This document shows, piece by piece, positions 17,272 through 25,273 of a DNA stretch of 64,000 bases. The stretch lies in the NCBI GenBank assembly GCA_947452295.1, contig CANGCK010000005.1:32665-96664 (forward strand), read 5' to 3'. The stretch's first letter is position 1. Each line of letters begins with the position of its first letter. Under the pieces are notes generated by a model. The model did no database searches, was not told where the DNA came from, and was given only the letters and a program-made list of their open reading frames with translations. The DNA is from Sphingobacteriia bacterium. Lineage in GTDB: Bacteria; Bacteroidota; Bacteroidia; Chitinophagales; Chitinophagaceae. The translations under genes were made by a program, and so were the position numbers.

Positions 17272-17796
17272 ATGGAACAGGTCATACTAGTTAATGAATA
17301 TGATGTTGAACTGGGTTTAATGGAAAAAATAGAAGCTCACGAAAAAGCCTTATTACACAGGGCTTTCAGCGTATTTGTTTTTAATGACCAATCCGAAATG
17401 CTCCTTCAACAACGCGCCTTAACTAAATACCATAGTGGTGGATTATGGACCAATGCCTGTTGCAGCCACCCTCGTCCAGGAGAAATTATTTTACAAGCCG
17501 CTAATAGAAGATTACAAGAAGAAATGGGTTTCGAAACCCCACTTACCAAAGTTTTTGATTTTGTATACAAAGCTCCTTTTTCTAATGGGTTAACTGAACA
17601 TGAATTTGACCATGTTTTTGTCGGTCAATATAATGGAACTATTCATCCAAATCATGAAGAAGTAGCAAACTATGCTTTCTATTCAATGGAAGAAATTGAA
17701 TCAATAACATTCAACGATCCCGAGTTTTTTACCGAGTGGTTTAAAATTGCTTTTCCAATGATAAAAAAATGGTGGCAACAAAATTTAGCTAGATAA
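17272..17796 (+). CDS. idi: Isopentenyl-diphosphate delta-isomerase, type I
   Basis: A 174-residue Nudix-fold isomerase that interconverts IPP and DMAPP, balancing the two C5 units for carotenoid synthesis. The catalytic cysteine lies in NACCSHPRPGE (Cys64 by alignment with E. coli Cys67), the Nudix-like helix is ANRRLQEEMGFE, and the catalytic Glu is in TEHEFDHVF (Glu111). Metal-binding histidines are in EKALLHRAFSV and CCSHP. It lies between crtB and crtD, and its last base is shared with the next start (TAATG), indicating translational coupling. Placing idi inside the crt operon lets precursor supply rise with pigment demand. Confidence 0.95.
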   Translation: MEQVILVNEYDVELGLMEKIEAHEKALLHRAFSVFVFNDQSEMLLQQRALTKYHSGGLWTNACCSHPRPGEIILQAANRRLQEEMGFETPLTKVFDFVYKAPFSNGLTEHEFDHVFVGQYNGTIHPNHEEVANYAFYSMEEIESITFNDPEFFTEWFKIAFPMIKKWWQQNLAR

Positions 17797-19292
17797 TGCC
17801 GAATGATTTGGGTACAAAAAATGCAATCATTATTGGTGCAGGTATTGCAGGGTTAGCCGCCGCAATTCGCTTGCAACTTCAAGGATTTATTGTAAATGTG
17901 TATGAACAAAATAGTTATCCCGGTGGTAAATTAAGCGACTTTAAATTAGGTGAATATTCTTTTGATGCCGGCCCTAGCTTATTCACTCAACCTGAAAATA
18001 TTGTTGAACTTTTTGATTTGGCCGGTGAAAACATTCAAGAATACTTTTCTTATATACAAATGCCAGTTTCCTGTAATTATTTTTATGATGATGGTACAGT
18101 TGTAAATGCCTATTCCGATAATATTGCACTAGCAAATGAACTTCAGCTCAAACTAAATGAACCTGCTAAAAATACACTTCAATTTTTACAACAATCCGCA
18201 GCACTATACAATAATATTGGCACCCTGTTTTTAACTAATTCGTTGCATAAAATAAGTACATTATTTAATCGTGCTATCATTAAAGCCATTCAACATACTC
18301 GATTTAAATTCCTGTTTCAATCCATGAACCGTTTGCACGAAAAACAATTTCAATCTGCTAAAACAGTTCAACTATTCAATAGGTATGCTACTTATAATGG
18401 AAGCAATCCTTTTAAAGCACCGGCAATGCTTACAATGATCCCTCATCTTGAACATAATTTAGGCAGCTTCTATCCTAAGGGTGGTATGATTAGCATTACC
18501 AATGCATTGTACAGATTGGCTTTAAAGAAAGGAGTCCTTTTTAATTTCAATAAAAAAGTCAACAACATTATTCATAAATCCAATAAAGTTATTGGTGTAA
18601 TTGTAGACCAAGAAAATTTGTATGCCGATTTAGTAGTCAGTAATATGGATGTATATTTTACCTACAAGTATTTATTAAATAACCAACGACTTGCCCAAAA
18701 AGTGTTGAAGCAAGAGCGTAGTAGTAGTGCCTATATTTTTTATTGGGGAATTAAAAAAACATTTAGTCAACTTTCATTACATAATATCTTTTTTACAAAA
18801 GATTATCTAACTGAGTTCAATCATTTATTTAACACCGGCAAATGTTTTACAGACCCAACTGTATATATAAATATTACCGCTAAATGCGAACCCGGTATTC
18901 AAGCACCCGAAGGAAAAGAAAACTGGTTTGTAATGGTTAACGCACCTGCCAACAATGGACAAAACTGGGATGAATATGGAGCACAATATAAAAAAGCCAT
19001 TCTTGATAAACTCAGTAAATTGCTGGGTGAAAATATTCAACATTTAATTGAAGAAGAACAGGTACTCACTCCAATTACAATTGAACAAAAAACCGCATCT
19101 TATATGGGTGCATTATATGGAACTAGTTCAAATAGTAAAATGGCCGCATTTATGCGTCACCCAAATTTCAACAATCAATTAAAAGGATTGTATTTTGTAG
19201 GTGGAAGCGTACATCCCGGTGGTGGCATTCCGCTCTGCCTAAATAGCGCTAAAATAATGGCAGATATTGTGCAAAAAGATTTTAAAAAATGA
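17796..19292 (+). CDS. crtD: CrtI-family carotenoid 3,4-desaturase, CrtD-like
   Basis: A 498-residue FAD-dependent carotene desaturase, paralogous to crtI. The FAD loop is AIIIGAGIAGLAAAIRLQ near residues 10-27, followed by EQNSYPGGKLSDF and FDAGPSLFTQPE. The C-terminal signature reads GLYFVGGSVHPGGGIPLCL, the GG-x-HPGGG-PL form typical of CrtD-like hydroxycarotenoid desaturases and distinct from the PGPGVPPSL of CrtI. CrtD introduces the C3',4' double bond on the acyclic end after 1'-hydration. It starts in the stop codon of idi and is followed after 9 bp by the hydratase candidate cruF. Other CrtI-like functions such as diapocarotenoid oxidase are less likely given that neighbour. Confidence 0.82.
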   Translation: MPNDLGTKNAIIIGAGIAGLAAAIRLQLQGFIVNVYEQNSYPGGKLSDFKLGEYSFDAGPSLFTQPENIVELFDLAGENIQEYFSYIQMPVSCNYFYDDGTVVNAYSDNIALANELQLKLNEPAKNTLQFLQQSAALYNNIGTLFLTNSLHKISTLFNRAIIKAIQHTRFKFLFQSMNRLHEKQFQSAKTVQLFNRYATYNGSNPFKAPAMLTMIPHLEHNLGSFYPKGGMISITNALYRLALKKGVLFNFNKKVNNIIHKSNKVIGVIVDQENLYADLVVSNMDVYFTYKYLLNNQRLAQKVLKQERSSSAYIFYWGIKKTFSQLSLHNIFFTKDYLTEFNHLFNTGKCFTDPTVYINITAKCEPGIQAPEGKENWFVMVNAPANNGQNWDEYGAQYKKAILDKLSKLLGENIQHLIEEEQVLTPITIEQKTASYMGALYGTSSNSKMAAFMRHPNFNNQLKGLYFVGGSVHPGGGIPLCLNSAKIMADIVQKDFKK

Positions 19293-19301
19293 ATACAGTA
19301 A

Positions 19302-19985
19302 ATGAAATTCAATAAATTAACTATCAGTGTGTTTTTAGCGATTTTGCTTCATGTATGTGGAGCATTCGGTATTTTATTTACACCATATAGATATTGGTTT
19401 GTAGCACATACCCCAATTAATTTATTACTGATGACTTTTTTACTAATATGGAATCAATCTTCCACCAATAAAGCCTTTTTTATTTTTGCGTTTATTTGCT
19501 TTTTTACCGGTATGTTAACCGAAATAATTGGCGTAAATACCGGATTGCTATTTGGCAACTATAGCTATGGAAACGTAATGGGCTTAAAATTAATGGGTGT
19601 GCCATTATTAATTGGCGTAAACTGGTTTGTGTTAGTGTATTGCTGTATCATATTGATGGAAAAATTACACAGTCAACTTATTAAAAAATACCATGAATTA
19701 GATACCGAACCACCCAAAAAATTAATGAATTTATCATTGGTAATTGATGCTGCACTTTTAGCTACCGCATTCGATTGGCTGATGGAACCTGTTGCAGTTA
19801 AACTTAATTTTTGGCAATGGGAATCTATGTATATCCCTTTATTCAACTACTTCTGTTGGTTCATCATTGCTTGCTTTCTAATCAACATCGCCAGAAAATT
19901 GTCTTTTAATAAAATCAATGCTTTTGCAATACATTTATTAATTATTCAAACCCTATTCTTCTTAACACTATCTATATTTTTATAA
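19302..19985 (+). CDS. cruF: Carotenoid 1',2'-hydratase, CruF-like membrane protein
   Basis: A 227-residue protein with about seven hydrophobic helices and almost no soluble part, fitting the carotenoid biosynthesis (DUF422) family to which CruF belongs. Helices are seen near residues 7-28, 32-48, 56-76, 95-118, 145-160, 173-195 and 206-226. TEIIGVNTGLLFGNYSYG near residue 73, PLLIGVNWFVLVYC near 103, and DAALLATAFDWLMEPVAVKL near 150-170 match the conserved acidic and polar family stretches. CruF adds water across C1',2' of the psi end of gamma-carotene-type pigments. Its position between crtD and crtZ supports that role. The identification is by recalled family pattern and context. Confidence 0.78.
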   Translation: MKFNKLTISVFLAILLHVCGAFGILFTPYRYWFVAHTPINLLLMTFLLIWNQSSTNKAFFIFAFICFFTGMLTEIIGVNTGLLFGNYSYGNVMGLKLMGVPLLIGVNWFVLVYCCIILMEKLHSQLIKKYHELDTEPPKKLMNLSLVIDAALLATAFDWLMEPVAVKLNFWQWESMYIPLFNYFCWFIIACFLINIARKLSFNKINAFAIHLLIIQTLFFLTLSIFL

Positions 19986-19986
19986 A

Positions 19987-20454
19987 ATGATGTATCTAAT
20001 TATTACTTTACTGGTCTTTTTCGTTATGGAGGGCATCACTTGGCTTACCCATCGTTATGTAATGCATGGTTTTTTATGGTATTTACACAAAGATCACCAT
20101 GAAAAAGGTACCGGATTTTTTGAAAAAAATGACGCCTTCTTCCTCATTTTTGCTATACCCAGCTGGCTTTGTATCATGTTAGGCAGTATGAACCAAAACT
20201 ATTACTCGGTAAGTATTGGCGCTGGTATTGCTATGTATGGATTCGCTTATTTTTTAGTGCATGAAATTATTATTCACCAACGATTTAAGTTGTTTACTCG
20301 CAGCAACAATAAATACATTAAAGCCATTAGATGGGCTCACAAAATGCACCATAAACATATTGGCAAAGAAGAAGGAGAAAGTTTTGGTCTGTTATTTGTC
20401 GCAAAAAAATATTGGGATAAAGTAAGAAAAGATGAAACCCTTAAAGCAGTATAA
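19987..20454 (+). CDS. crtZ: Beta-carotene 3-hydroxylase
   Basis: A 155-residue membrane di-iron hydroxylase that adds a 3-hydroxyl to a beta-ionone ring. The histidine clusters of the fatty-acid-hydroxylase superfamily are all present: THRYVMHG near residue 21, HKDHHEKG near 34, HEIIIHQRF near 92 and HKMHHKHIG near 118. Between them lie hydrophobic helices. The start ATG is the first of a tandem ATG ATG pair; either could be used. It begins one base after the cruF stop and ends three bases before crtY, so all are translated together. Confidence 0.94.
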   Translation: MMYLIITLLVFFVMEGITWLTHRYVMHGFLWYLHKDHHEKGTGFFEKNDAFFLIFAIPSWLCIMLGSMNQNYYSVSIGAGIAMYGFAYFLVHEIIIHQRFKLFTRSNNKYIKAIRWAHKMHHKHIGKEEGESFGLLFVAKKYWDKVRKDETLKAV

Positions 20455-20457
20455 CCA

Positions 20458-21627
20458 TTGCAGAAAGAGTACGACTATATAATTGCTGGTGCAGGTTGTG
20501 CAGGATTGAGTTTACTCATGCGAATGATGAACGACAGTTTTTTTGACAATAAAAAAATTTTAGTTGTTGATGCTGATACTAAAAATATCAACGATAGAAC
20601 ATGGTGTTTTTGGGAAAAAGAACCCGATATTTTTGAACCTATCGTTCATCATCAATGGAATACCCTTAATTTTTTCTCTAAGGATCTCTCCAAAGAATTA
20701 GCTATTTATCCCTACTCTTATAAAATGATTGAGGGATTAACATTTTACAACTTTGTAAAAAATAACGCACTCCTTCATGCCAATATTCATTGGATAAATG
20801 AAAAAGTGATCAATATTGTTAATGATTCAAGTAATCGCACAGCTGGTATTCAATTAAGCAATCGAAGTATTTTTGCATCTAAGGTTTTTAATAGCATTTT
20901 ATTTTCGCCCATCCAACCCCAAAGCCATCAATACAATTTTCAACAACATTTCAAAGGATGGGTAATTAATACCCCGAAGCCATCTTTTAATCCTGGTATT
21001 GCCACTTTTATGGATTTTAGAGTTTCGCAAAAGCACGGTACTACTTTTATGTACCTTCTTCCAACTTCTACTACTTCCGCATTGGTAGAATATACCTTAT
21101 TTACTAAGGATTTATTGCCCCAAGCTGCATATGATATTGCTTTAAAAGAATACATCCATGATTTTTTAGAAATCAACGATTATACTATAGCTCATGAAGA
21201 ATATGGTATTATTCCTATGACCAATATGAAATTACCATTGGTTGATGAAAATATTGTATTTATAGGTATTGCAGGCGGACAAGCTAAAGGCAGCAGTGGG
21301 TATGCTTTTAAGTTTATACAGAAAAAAACAGCACAAATTATTAATGCACTTAAAACGGGCAGAACAATTCCTGGCAAACTTTCAATCAATGCAACTAAAG
21401 GTTTATTGTACGACAGCACCTTATTACATGTACTGCACCATCAAAAAATGCCGGGTGATCAAATATTTTCTGATATTTTTAAATTCAATAATGCTGCAAA
21501 TGTATTGTCGTTTTTAGACAATGAAAGCTCCTTCTTCACCGATCTTCAAATAATGAGCAGCGTGCCAACTTCAATATTTTTACCTGCTGCATTAAAAGAA
21601 TTGCTTATTAAGATTTATTTTCATTGA
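20458..21627 (+). CDS. crtY: Lycopene beta-cyclase
   Basis: A 389-residue flavoprotein of the CrtY/CrtL lycopene cyclase family, which closes the psi ends of lycopene into beta rings. The N-terminal dinucleotide motif YDYIIAGAGCAGLSLLMRMM lies near residues 5-24, and DRTWCFWEKEP near 44-54 is a strong family hallmark. PMTNMKLPLVDENIVFIGIAGGQAKGSSGYAF near 247-278 corresponds to the conserved C-terminal flavin contact. The start is TTG at 20458, with no ATG before the Rossmann strand. It is the last gene of the carotenoid operon; I see no clear terminator before the tRNA. Confidence 0.92.
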   Translation: MQKEYDYIIAGAGCAGLSLLMRMMNDSFFDNKKILVVDADTKNINDRTWCFWEKEPDIFEPIVHHQWNTLNFFSKDLSKELAIYPYSYKMIEGLTFYNFVKNNALLHANIHWINEKVINIVNDSSNRTAGIQLSNRSIFASKVFNSILFSPIQPQSHQYNFQQHFKGWVINTPKPSFNPGIATFMDFRVSQKHGTTFMYLLPTSTTSALVEYTLFTKDLLPQAAYDIALKEYIHDFLEINDYTIAHEEYGIIPMTNMKLPLVDENIVFIGIAGGQAKGSSGYAFKFIQKKTAQIINALKTGRTIPGKLSINATKGLLYDSTLLHVLHHQKMPGDQIFSDIFKFNNAANVLSFLDNESSFFTDLQIMSSVPTSIFLPAALKELLIKIYFH

Positions 21628-21720
21628 TTTTAGCTGCATATGCTAAACTTCCAATTATTTAGGTAAACAGCCATCTATTGATTATACCGCTTTTCATTAG
21701 TTTTTTACAACTGCATCACG

Positions 21721-21728
21721 TAAATTTG
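21721..21728 (+). promoter_or_regulatory. Likely -7 promoter box of the tRNA-Arg gene
   Basis: TAAATTTG matches the Bacteroidota -7 consensus TAnnTTTG exactly and lies 37 bp before the tRNA, a normal leader length. A T-rich block at 21701-21706 sits near the -33 position without a perfect TTTG. Confidence 0.4.
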
Positions 21729-21765
21729 CCAACTATTTTACAAATAGTGAATAGTCATACAACCT

Positions 21766-21837
21766 GGTCTTGTAGTACAATGGATAGTATAAGAGTTTCC
21801 GAAGCTCCAGATCCAAGTTCGATTCTTGGCAGGACCA
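21766..21837 (+). tRNA. tRNA-Arg, anticodon CCG
   Basis: A 72-base cloverleaf. The acceptor stem pairs GGTCTTG (21766-21772) with CAGGACC (21830-21836) with one G-T pair; the discriminator is A21837 and CCA is not encoded. The D arm is GTAC/GTAT around AATGGATA. The anticodon loop TTCCGAA carries CCG at 21799-21801, so it reads CGG arginine codons. The T arm is CCAAG-TTCGATT-CTTGG. The outer pair of the anticodon stem is mismatched, a mild oddity. It ends 16 bp from the convergent hypE stop. Confidence 0.93.
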
Positions 21838-21853
21838 CTATTTCAATCTTCTT

Positions 21854-22891
21854 TTAACAAATCCGGGGTAGTTGATCGCCAACTAATTTTGAAATTATTC
21901 TTCTGCCTTTCAAAGCAGATTCTATTATTACTTTGCCTGGATATTCTTCACTTATTTGTCCAATGCAAAATGCATGCTTCGTTTTGTCATTATTCTTTAA
22001 TAGGGAAAGCATCGCTTCTTCAATTGAAGGGTCAACAATGGCAATAAATACGCCTTCATTAGCTACAAACAAAGGCTCTAATCCTAATAATTCACAGGCC
22101 CCTTCTACCGATTCATTCAACCGAATATTTTTTTCAAAAATTTGTATGCCTACATTGCTTGTTTCAGCAATTTCATTCAATACAGTTGCTACACCACCTC
22201 TGGTTGGGTCTCTAAACAATTTTATTTGACCTTTAAAAACAGTTAAGCATTCATTACATATATGGTTTAAATTTCTAGTATCACTCACTATATCACTTTC
22301 AAATTGCAATCCTTCTCTTATACTCATAATAGCCATTCCATGATGTGCAATGTCGTTGCTCACTATTATAGAGTCACCCACTTTTATTCTAGAGGCATCC
22401 AATAATGCATCATTATGTACCACGCCTATCCCAGCTGTATTAATAAATAGTTGATCACCTTTTCCTTTCTCTACCACTTTTGTGTCTCCGGTAACTACTT
22501 GAACTCCAGCATCTTCGCAAGCTTTTTTTATACTTTGAATAATCTGCCAAAATACTTCCATTTTTAATCCCTCTTCAATTATAAAACTTAACGATAAATA
22601 AGTTGGCACTGCTCCACACATGGCCAAATCATTCACTGTACCATTAATTGCTAAATCACCTATATTACCTCCCGGAAAAAATATAGGTGATACTACATAA
22701 CTATCTGTACTGAATGCAAGTTTACCCGCTAAAGTAAAAACCGCTCCATCTGCTTTCTTATCTAGTAGCTCATTTGTAAATTGGGAAATCACTAAGTTGT
22801 CTAATAGTTTTGATGTTAATACTCCACCACTGCCATGGCCTAGTGTAATAATATCAAAATCCATTTTAGGCATCGGACATTGTAATTGCAT
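21854..22891 (-). CDS. hypE: Hydrogenase maturation protein HypE
   Basis: A 345-residue ATP-dependent dehydratase of the AIR-synthase/ThiL fold. HypE accepts a carbamoyl group from HypF on its C-terminal cysteine and dehydrates it to thiocyanate, the source of CN ligands for [NiFe] hydrogenase. The protein ends exactly in PRIC, the carbamoylated tail that defines HypE. The N-terminus has LGHGSGGVLTSKLLDNLV, and the ATP-binding part shows FSTDSYVVSPIFFPGGNIG and DLAMCGAVPTYLS; RDPTRGGVATVLNEIAE is near residue 218. A TTG at 22900 would add three residues and overlap the hypD stop; ATG 22891 is chosen here. No hypF, hypC, hypA or hypB is nearby. Confidence 0.95.
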   Translation of the reverse strand: MQLQCPMPKMDFDIITLGHGSGGVLTSKLLDNLVISQFTNELLDKKADGAVFTLAGKLAFSTDSYVVSPIFFPGGNIGDLAINGTVNDLAMCGAVPTYLSLSFIIEEGLKMEVFWQIIQSIKKACEDAGVQVVTGDTKVVEKGKGDQLFINTAGIGVVHNDALLDASRIKVGDSIIVSNDIAHHGMAIMSIREGLQFESDIVSDTRNLNHICNECLTVFKGQIKLFRDPTRGGVATVLNEIAETSNVGIQIFEKNIRLNESVEGACELLGLEPLFVANEGVFIAIVDPSIEEAMLSLLKNNDKTKHAFCIGQISEEYPGKVIIESALKGRRIISKLVGDQLPRIC

Positions 22892-22896
22892 ATTAA

Positions 22897-24006
22897 TCAA
22901 TTGAAATTGTGGTTAATTGATGGGCGATGAAAATTATAGTATGCAGCACAAGCACCTTCGGTTGATACCATTGGAGCTCCCAATGGGTTTAGTGGCGAAC
23001 AAGTTGTCCCAAAAAATTTACAATCCTTCGGTTTTTTAATTCCTTTTAAAATATCTCCTGCAATGCATTCCGTAATGTTTTCCTTATTGTTGGCAACTAA
23101 ATTAAATTTCTTTAGCGCATCATATTGCTTAAACGCTGGCCTTACTTCATAACCACTAAATGGTATTAAGCCAATCCCTCTCCAATCCCTATCGGTTACT
23201 TCAAATACCTTATTAATTACATCCTGCGCTTCTTTATTGCCTTCTTCTTTTACAACACGTGCATATTGATTTTCTACTTTACAAACTCCTTTTTCTAATT
23301 GTGTAATAGTCATCAATAATCCTTGCATTAAATCTACCGGCTCAAATCCGGTAATAACAATGGGTATCTTGTATTTTTCTACCAAAGGATAATATTCACT
23401 ATTACCCATAATTGTACAAACATGCCCAGCAGCTAAAAATCCATCAACCCTTGTAAATGGATCTTCCATAATTGCTGCAATGGCTGGCGGTACTAATACA
23501 TGTGCTGTTAAAATTGAATAGTTGTTTAACCCATCGCCTTGGCTGGCATGTAATACAGATAAGGCATTGGCAGGTGCTGTTGTTTCAAAACCTACTGCAA
23601 AAAACACAACCTGCTTACCTGGATTACTTCTGGCAATGTCTACTGCCTCTAGTGGAGAATATAAAATTCTGATATCTGCACCATTTGCCTTTGCTTCTAA
23701 TAAACTCATTTTACTCCCCGGAACACGCAACATATCACCATACGAACACAAAATTACTTTATACTCAACCGCTAATTCAATCGCTAGGTTTATGATGCTT
23801 TGTGGTGTAACACATACCGGACAACCTGGCCCATGTACTATTGAAATTTCCTCGGGCAAAATATCTATTATGCCATGCTTTACCAAACTATGTGTTTGTC
23901 CACCACATACTTCCATGATGGTCCATGGTTTAGTAACTATTTTGTTTATCTTATCTAAATAATTATGAACAACCGCTGCATCTCTATACTCCGCTATGTA
24001 CTTCAT
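22897..24006 (-). CDS. hypD: Hydrogenase maturation protein HypD
   Basis: A 369-residue iron-sulfur scaffold on which, with HypC, the Fe(CN)2CO unit of [NiFe] hydrogenase is assembled. Conserved cysteines are visible: Cys34 in EVCGGQTHS, Cys62 and Cys65 in HGPGCPVCVTP, and a C-terminal set in ECIAGDILKG, PKDCKFFGTTCSP and STEGACAAYYNF that holds the [4Fe-4S] cluster. FFAVGFETTAPANA near residue 154 and GFEPVDLMQGLL near 241 are also HypD signatures. All key residues are intact, so the gene looks functional. It is upstream of hypE on the minus strand and nothing else from the pathway precedes it. A 12-bp palindrome lies just before its start. Confidence 0.95.
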   Translation of the reverse strand: MKYIAEYRDAAVVHNYLDKINKIVTKPWTIMEVCGGQTHSLVKHGIIDILPEEISIVHGPGCPVCVTPQSIINLAIELAVEYKVILCSYGDMLRVPGSKMSLLEAKANGADIRILYSPLEAVDIARSNPGKQVVFFAVGFETTAPANALSVLHASQGDGLNNYSILTAHVLVPPAIAAIMEDPFTRVDGFLAAGHVCTIMGNSEYYPLVEKYKIPIVITGFEPVDLMQGLLMTITQLEKGVCKVENQYARVVKEEGNKEAQDVINKVFEVTDRDWRGIGLIPFSGYEVRPAFKQYDALKKFNLVANNKENITECIAGDILKGIKKPKDCKFFGTTCSPLNPLGAPMVSTEGACAAYYNFHRPSINHNFN

Positions 24007-24009
24007 GTT

Positions 24010-24021
24010 GTTAAATTTAAC
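24010..24021. promoter_or_regulatory. 12-bp palindrome next to the hypD start
   Basis: GTTAAATTTAAC is a perfect palindrome 3 bp upstream of the hypD start codon. Its position would let a bound protein block translation initiation or late transcription of hypDE, but with this AT-rich composition it may be chance. The rest of the 286-bp divergent gap to 24293 is AT-rich; TATGTTTA at 24246-24253 is a possible -7 box for the rightward gene. Confidence 0.25.
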
Positions 24022-24292
24022 TAGTAAATTCAGTAGGATTTTCTATGATGCAGAAACATTTTCACTATTGTTGAGTTAAATGAATGGTTTGTTTTTTACT
24101 AAAACCTAGCATTTATTAGAAGGGGAGAGCTCCTTCCTATGAAGGTACAAATTGATTGGATTGGTTTAATGGTTATTTTTAAATAAATAAACCCATTCCA
24201 AATATAATTTTTAGTACCGCCGATGATTATTTTATCACCTATTTAGTATGTTTACAATTCATTAATCATACATCACTCAAATTCCTGCTATT

Positions 24293-24994
24293 ATGTTACA
24301 AGGCTTAAAAAAGTACCTCAATGAAGAACAAGATCCTGCTGCTATTGAAAAAGTACTCAATAAGCTCAATGGAATTATTATGAATAGTGAAGAACTTACC
24401 TATATCGCTGTTCAAAAAAAACCAGCAGTAAACATCGCCCCAGATTGTATTGCCCTTACTAACAAACGAATTATATTCTGTCGACCAAAAAATTTAGGTC
24501 TTTCAATGGAATTTCAAGATTATATATGGAAAGATATTGCTAATTGCCATATTAAAGAAGGCATTTTAGGAGCTGAATTTACCATACAAACTATTAGTGG
24601 TGAAACAAATAAAATAGATTACTTGCCTAAAGTACAGGCTAGAAAATTATATGCAACGGCCCAAGAGCAAGAAGAAATTCAACGAGAATATAGAAGACAA
24701 TTGGATTTAGAAGAAAAAAGAGCTGCTGCCGGAAATGTAACTTTAGCTACAAATATACCAGCCTCTGCCGAACAAATGCAAGCTGAAATAAAACAAGATA
24801 CGCCCAATCAATCTAATCCAACCAACCCATTACCAAATTCAGATATGCCAATTCCGCAAGAAATGCCCATTCAGTCAGCACCTTCCGAAGACCCTTTGGC
24901 TTCACTTCAAAAATTAAAGTTATTGCTCGAAAATGGGCTAATTACTAAGTTTGAATTCGATGCAAAAAAAGCAGAAATCTTAGCAAGAATTTAA
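24293..24994 (+). CDS. Bacterial PH-domain protein with C-terminal SHOCT motif
   Basis: A 233-residue protein without signal peptide or membrane helix. Residues about 35-120 look like a bacterial pleckstrin-homology domain: ELTYIAVQKKPAVNIAPDCIALTNKRIIFCRP and then DYIWKDIANCHIKEGILGAEFTI show the alternating strands and the TNKRII turn typical of YokE-like PH domains. A charged helix follows (EQEEIQREYRRQLDLEEKRAAA), then a Pro/Asn/Gln-rich linker (about residues 155-205). The last 30 residues, LQKLKLLLENGLITKFEFD and on to the end, are a SHOCT motif, a short domain usually at protein termini with a presumed oligomerising or nucleic-acid-linked role. The function is unknown. Confidence 0.75.
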   Translation: MLQGLKKYLNEEQDPAAIEKVLNKLNGIIMNSEELTYIAVQKKPAVNIAPDCIALTNKRIIFCRPKNLGLSMEFQDYIWKDIANCHIKEGILGAEFTIQTISGETNKIDYLPKVQARKLYATAQEQEEIQREYRRQLDLEEKRAAAGNVTLATNIPASAEQMQAEIKQDTPNQSNPTNPLPNSDMPIPQEMPIQSAPSEDPLASLQKLKLLLENGLITKFEFDAKKAEILARI

Positions 24995-25123
24995 ATGAAA
25001 AATATTCATATGTATGGTTAAACGAGCATTTTCTCGCTAATCTTTATCATTCATTGCATTTCCCCCTGAATTTTACTTAAACTGTACACTTTTACAAAGC
25101 AAGATCAACCTATTTATAAATGT

Positions 25124-25161
25124 TATTGGCTTACTTAAATTATGATTATAGTAAGCCAATA
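25124..25161. repeat. 12-bp perfect inverted repeat upstream of galK
   Basis: TATTGGCTTACT (25124-25135) and AGTAAGCCAATA (25150-25161) are exact complements separated by 14 bases. The right arm is not followed by a T-run, so it is not a standard terminator. It could be a transcript hairpin or a two-site operator. It lies 113 bp before galK. Confidence 0.5.
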
Positions 25162-25163
25162 TC

Positions 25164-25177
25164 CCCAAATATTTGGG
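25164..25177. promoter_or_regulatory. 14-bp perfect palindrome, candidate operator of galK
   Basis: CCCAAATATTTGGG reads the same on both strands. It starts 2 bp after the hairpin at 25124-25161 and lies 96 bp upstream of the galK ATG, a sensible place for a regulator site. Confidence 0.45.
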
Positions 25178-25273
25178 CCTAGCATAAAATAACTTTTATT
25201 GCAAGTAGAAGAAACAAAAAAATAACTTTCATTTTCTATTTTCTGTAATATATTGTAGTAATATTCAACGGTA

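Noticed and set aside
23522..23962. A 146-codon open frame on the + strand opposite hypD.
   Set aside because: hypD is unmistakable on the other strand with all motifs; the opposite frame resembles no family.
24118..24150. GGGGAGAGCTCCTTCC segment in the hypD-24293 gap as a hairpin.
   Set aside because: Only a 4-bp stem with an impossible 2-base loop can be formed.
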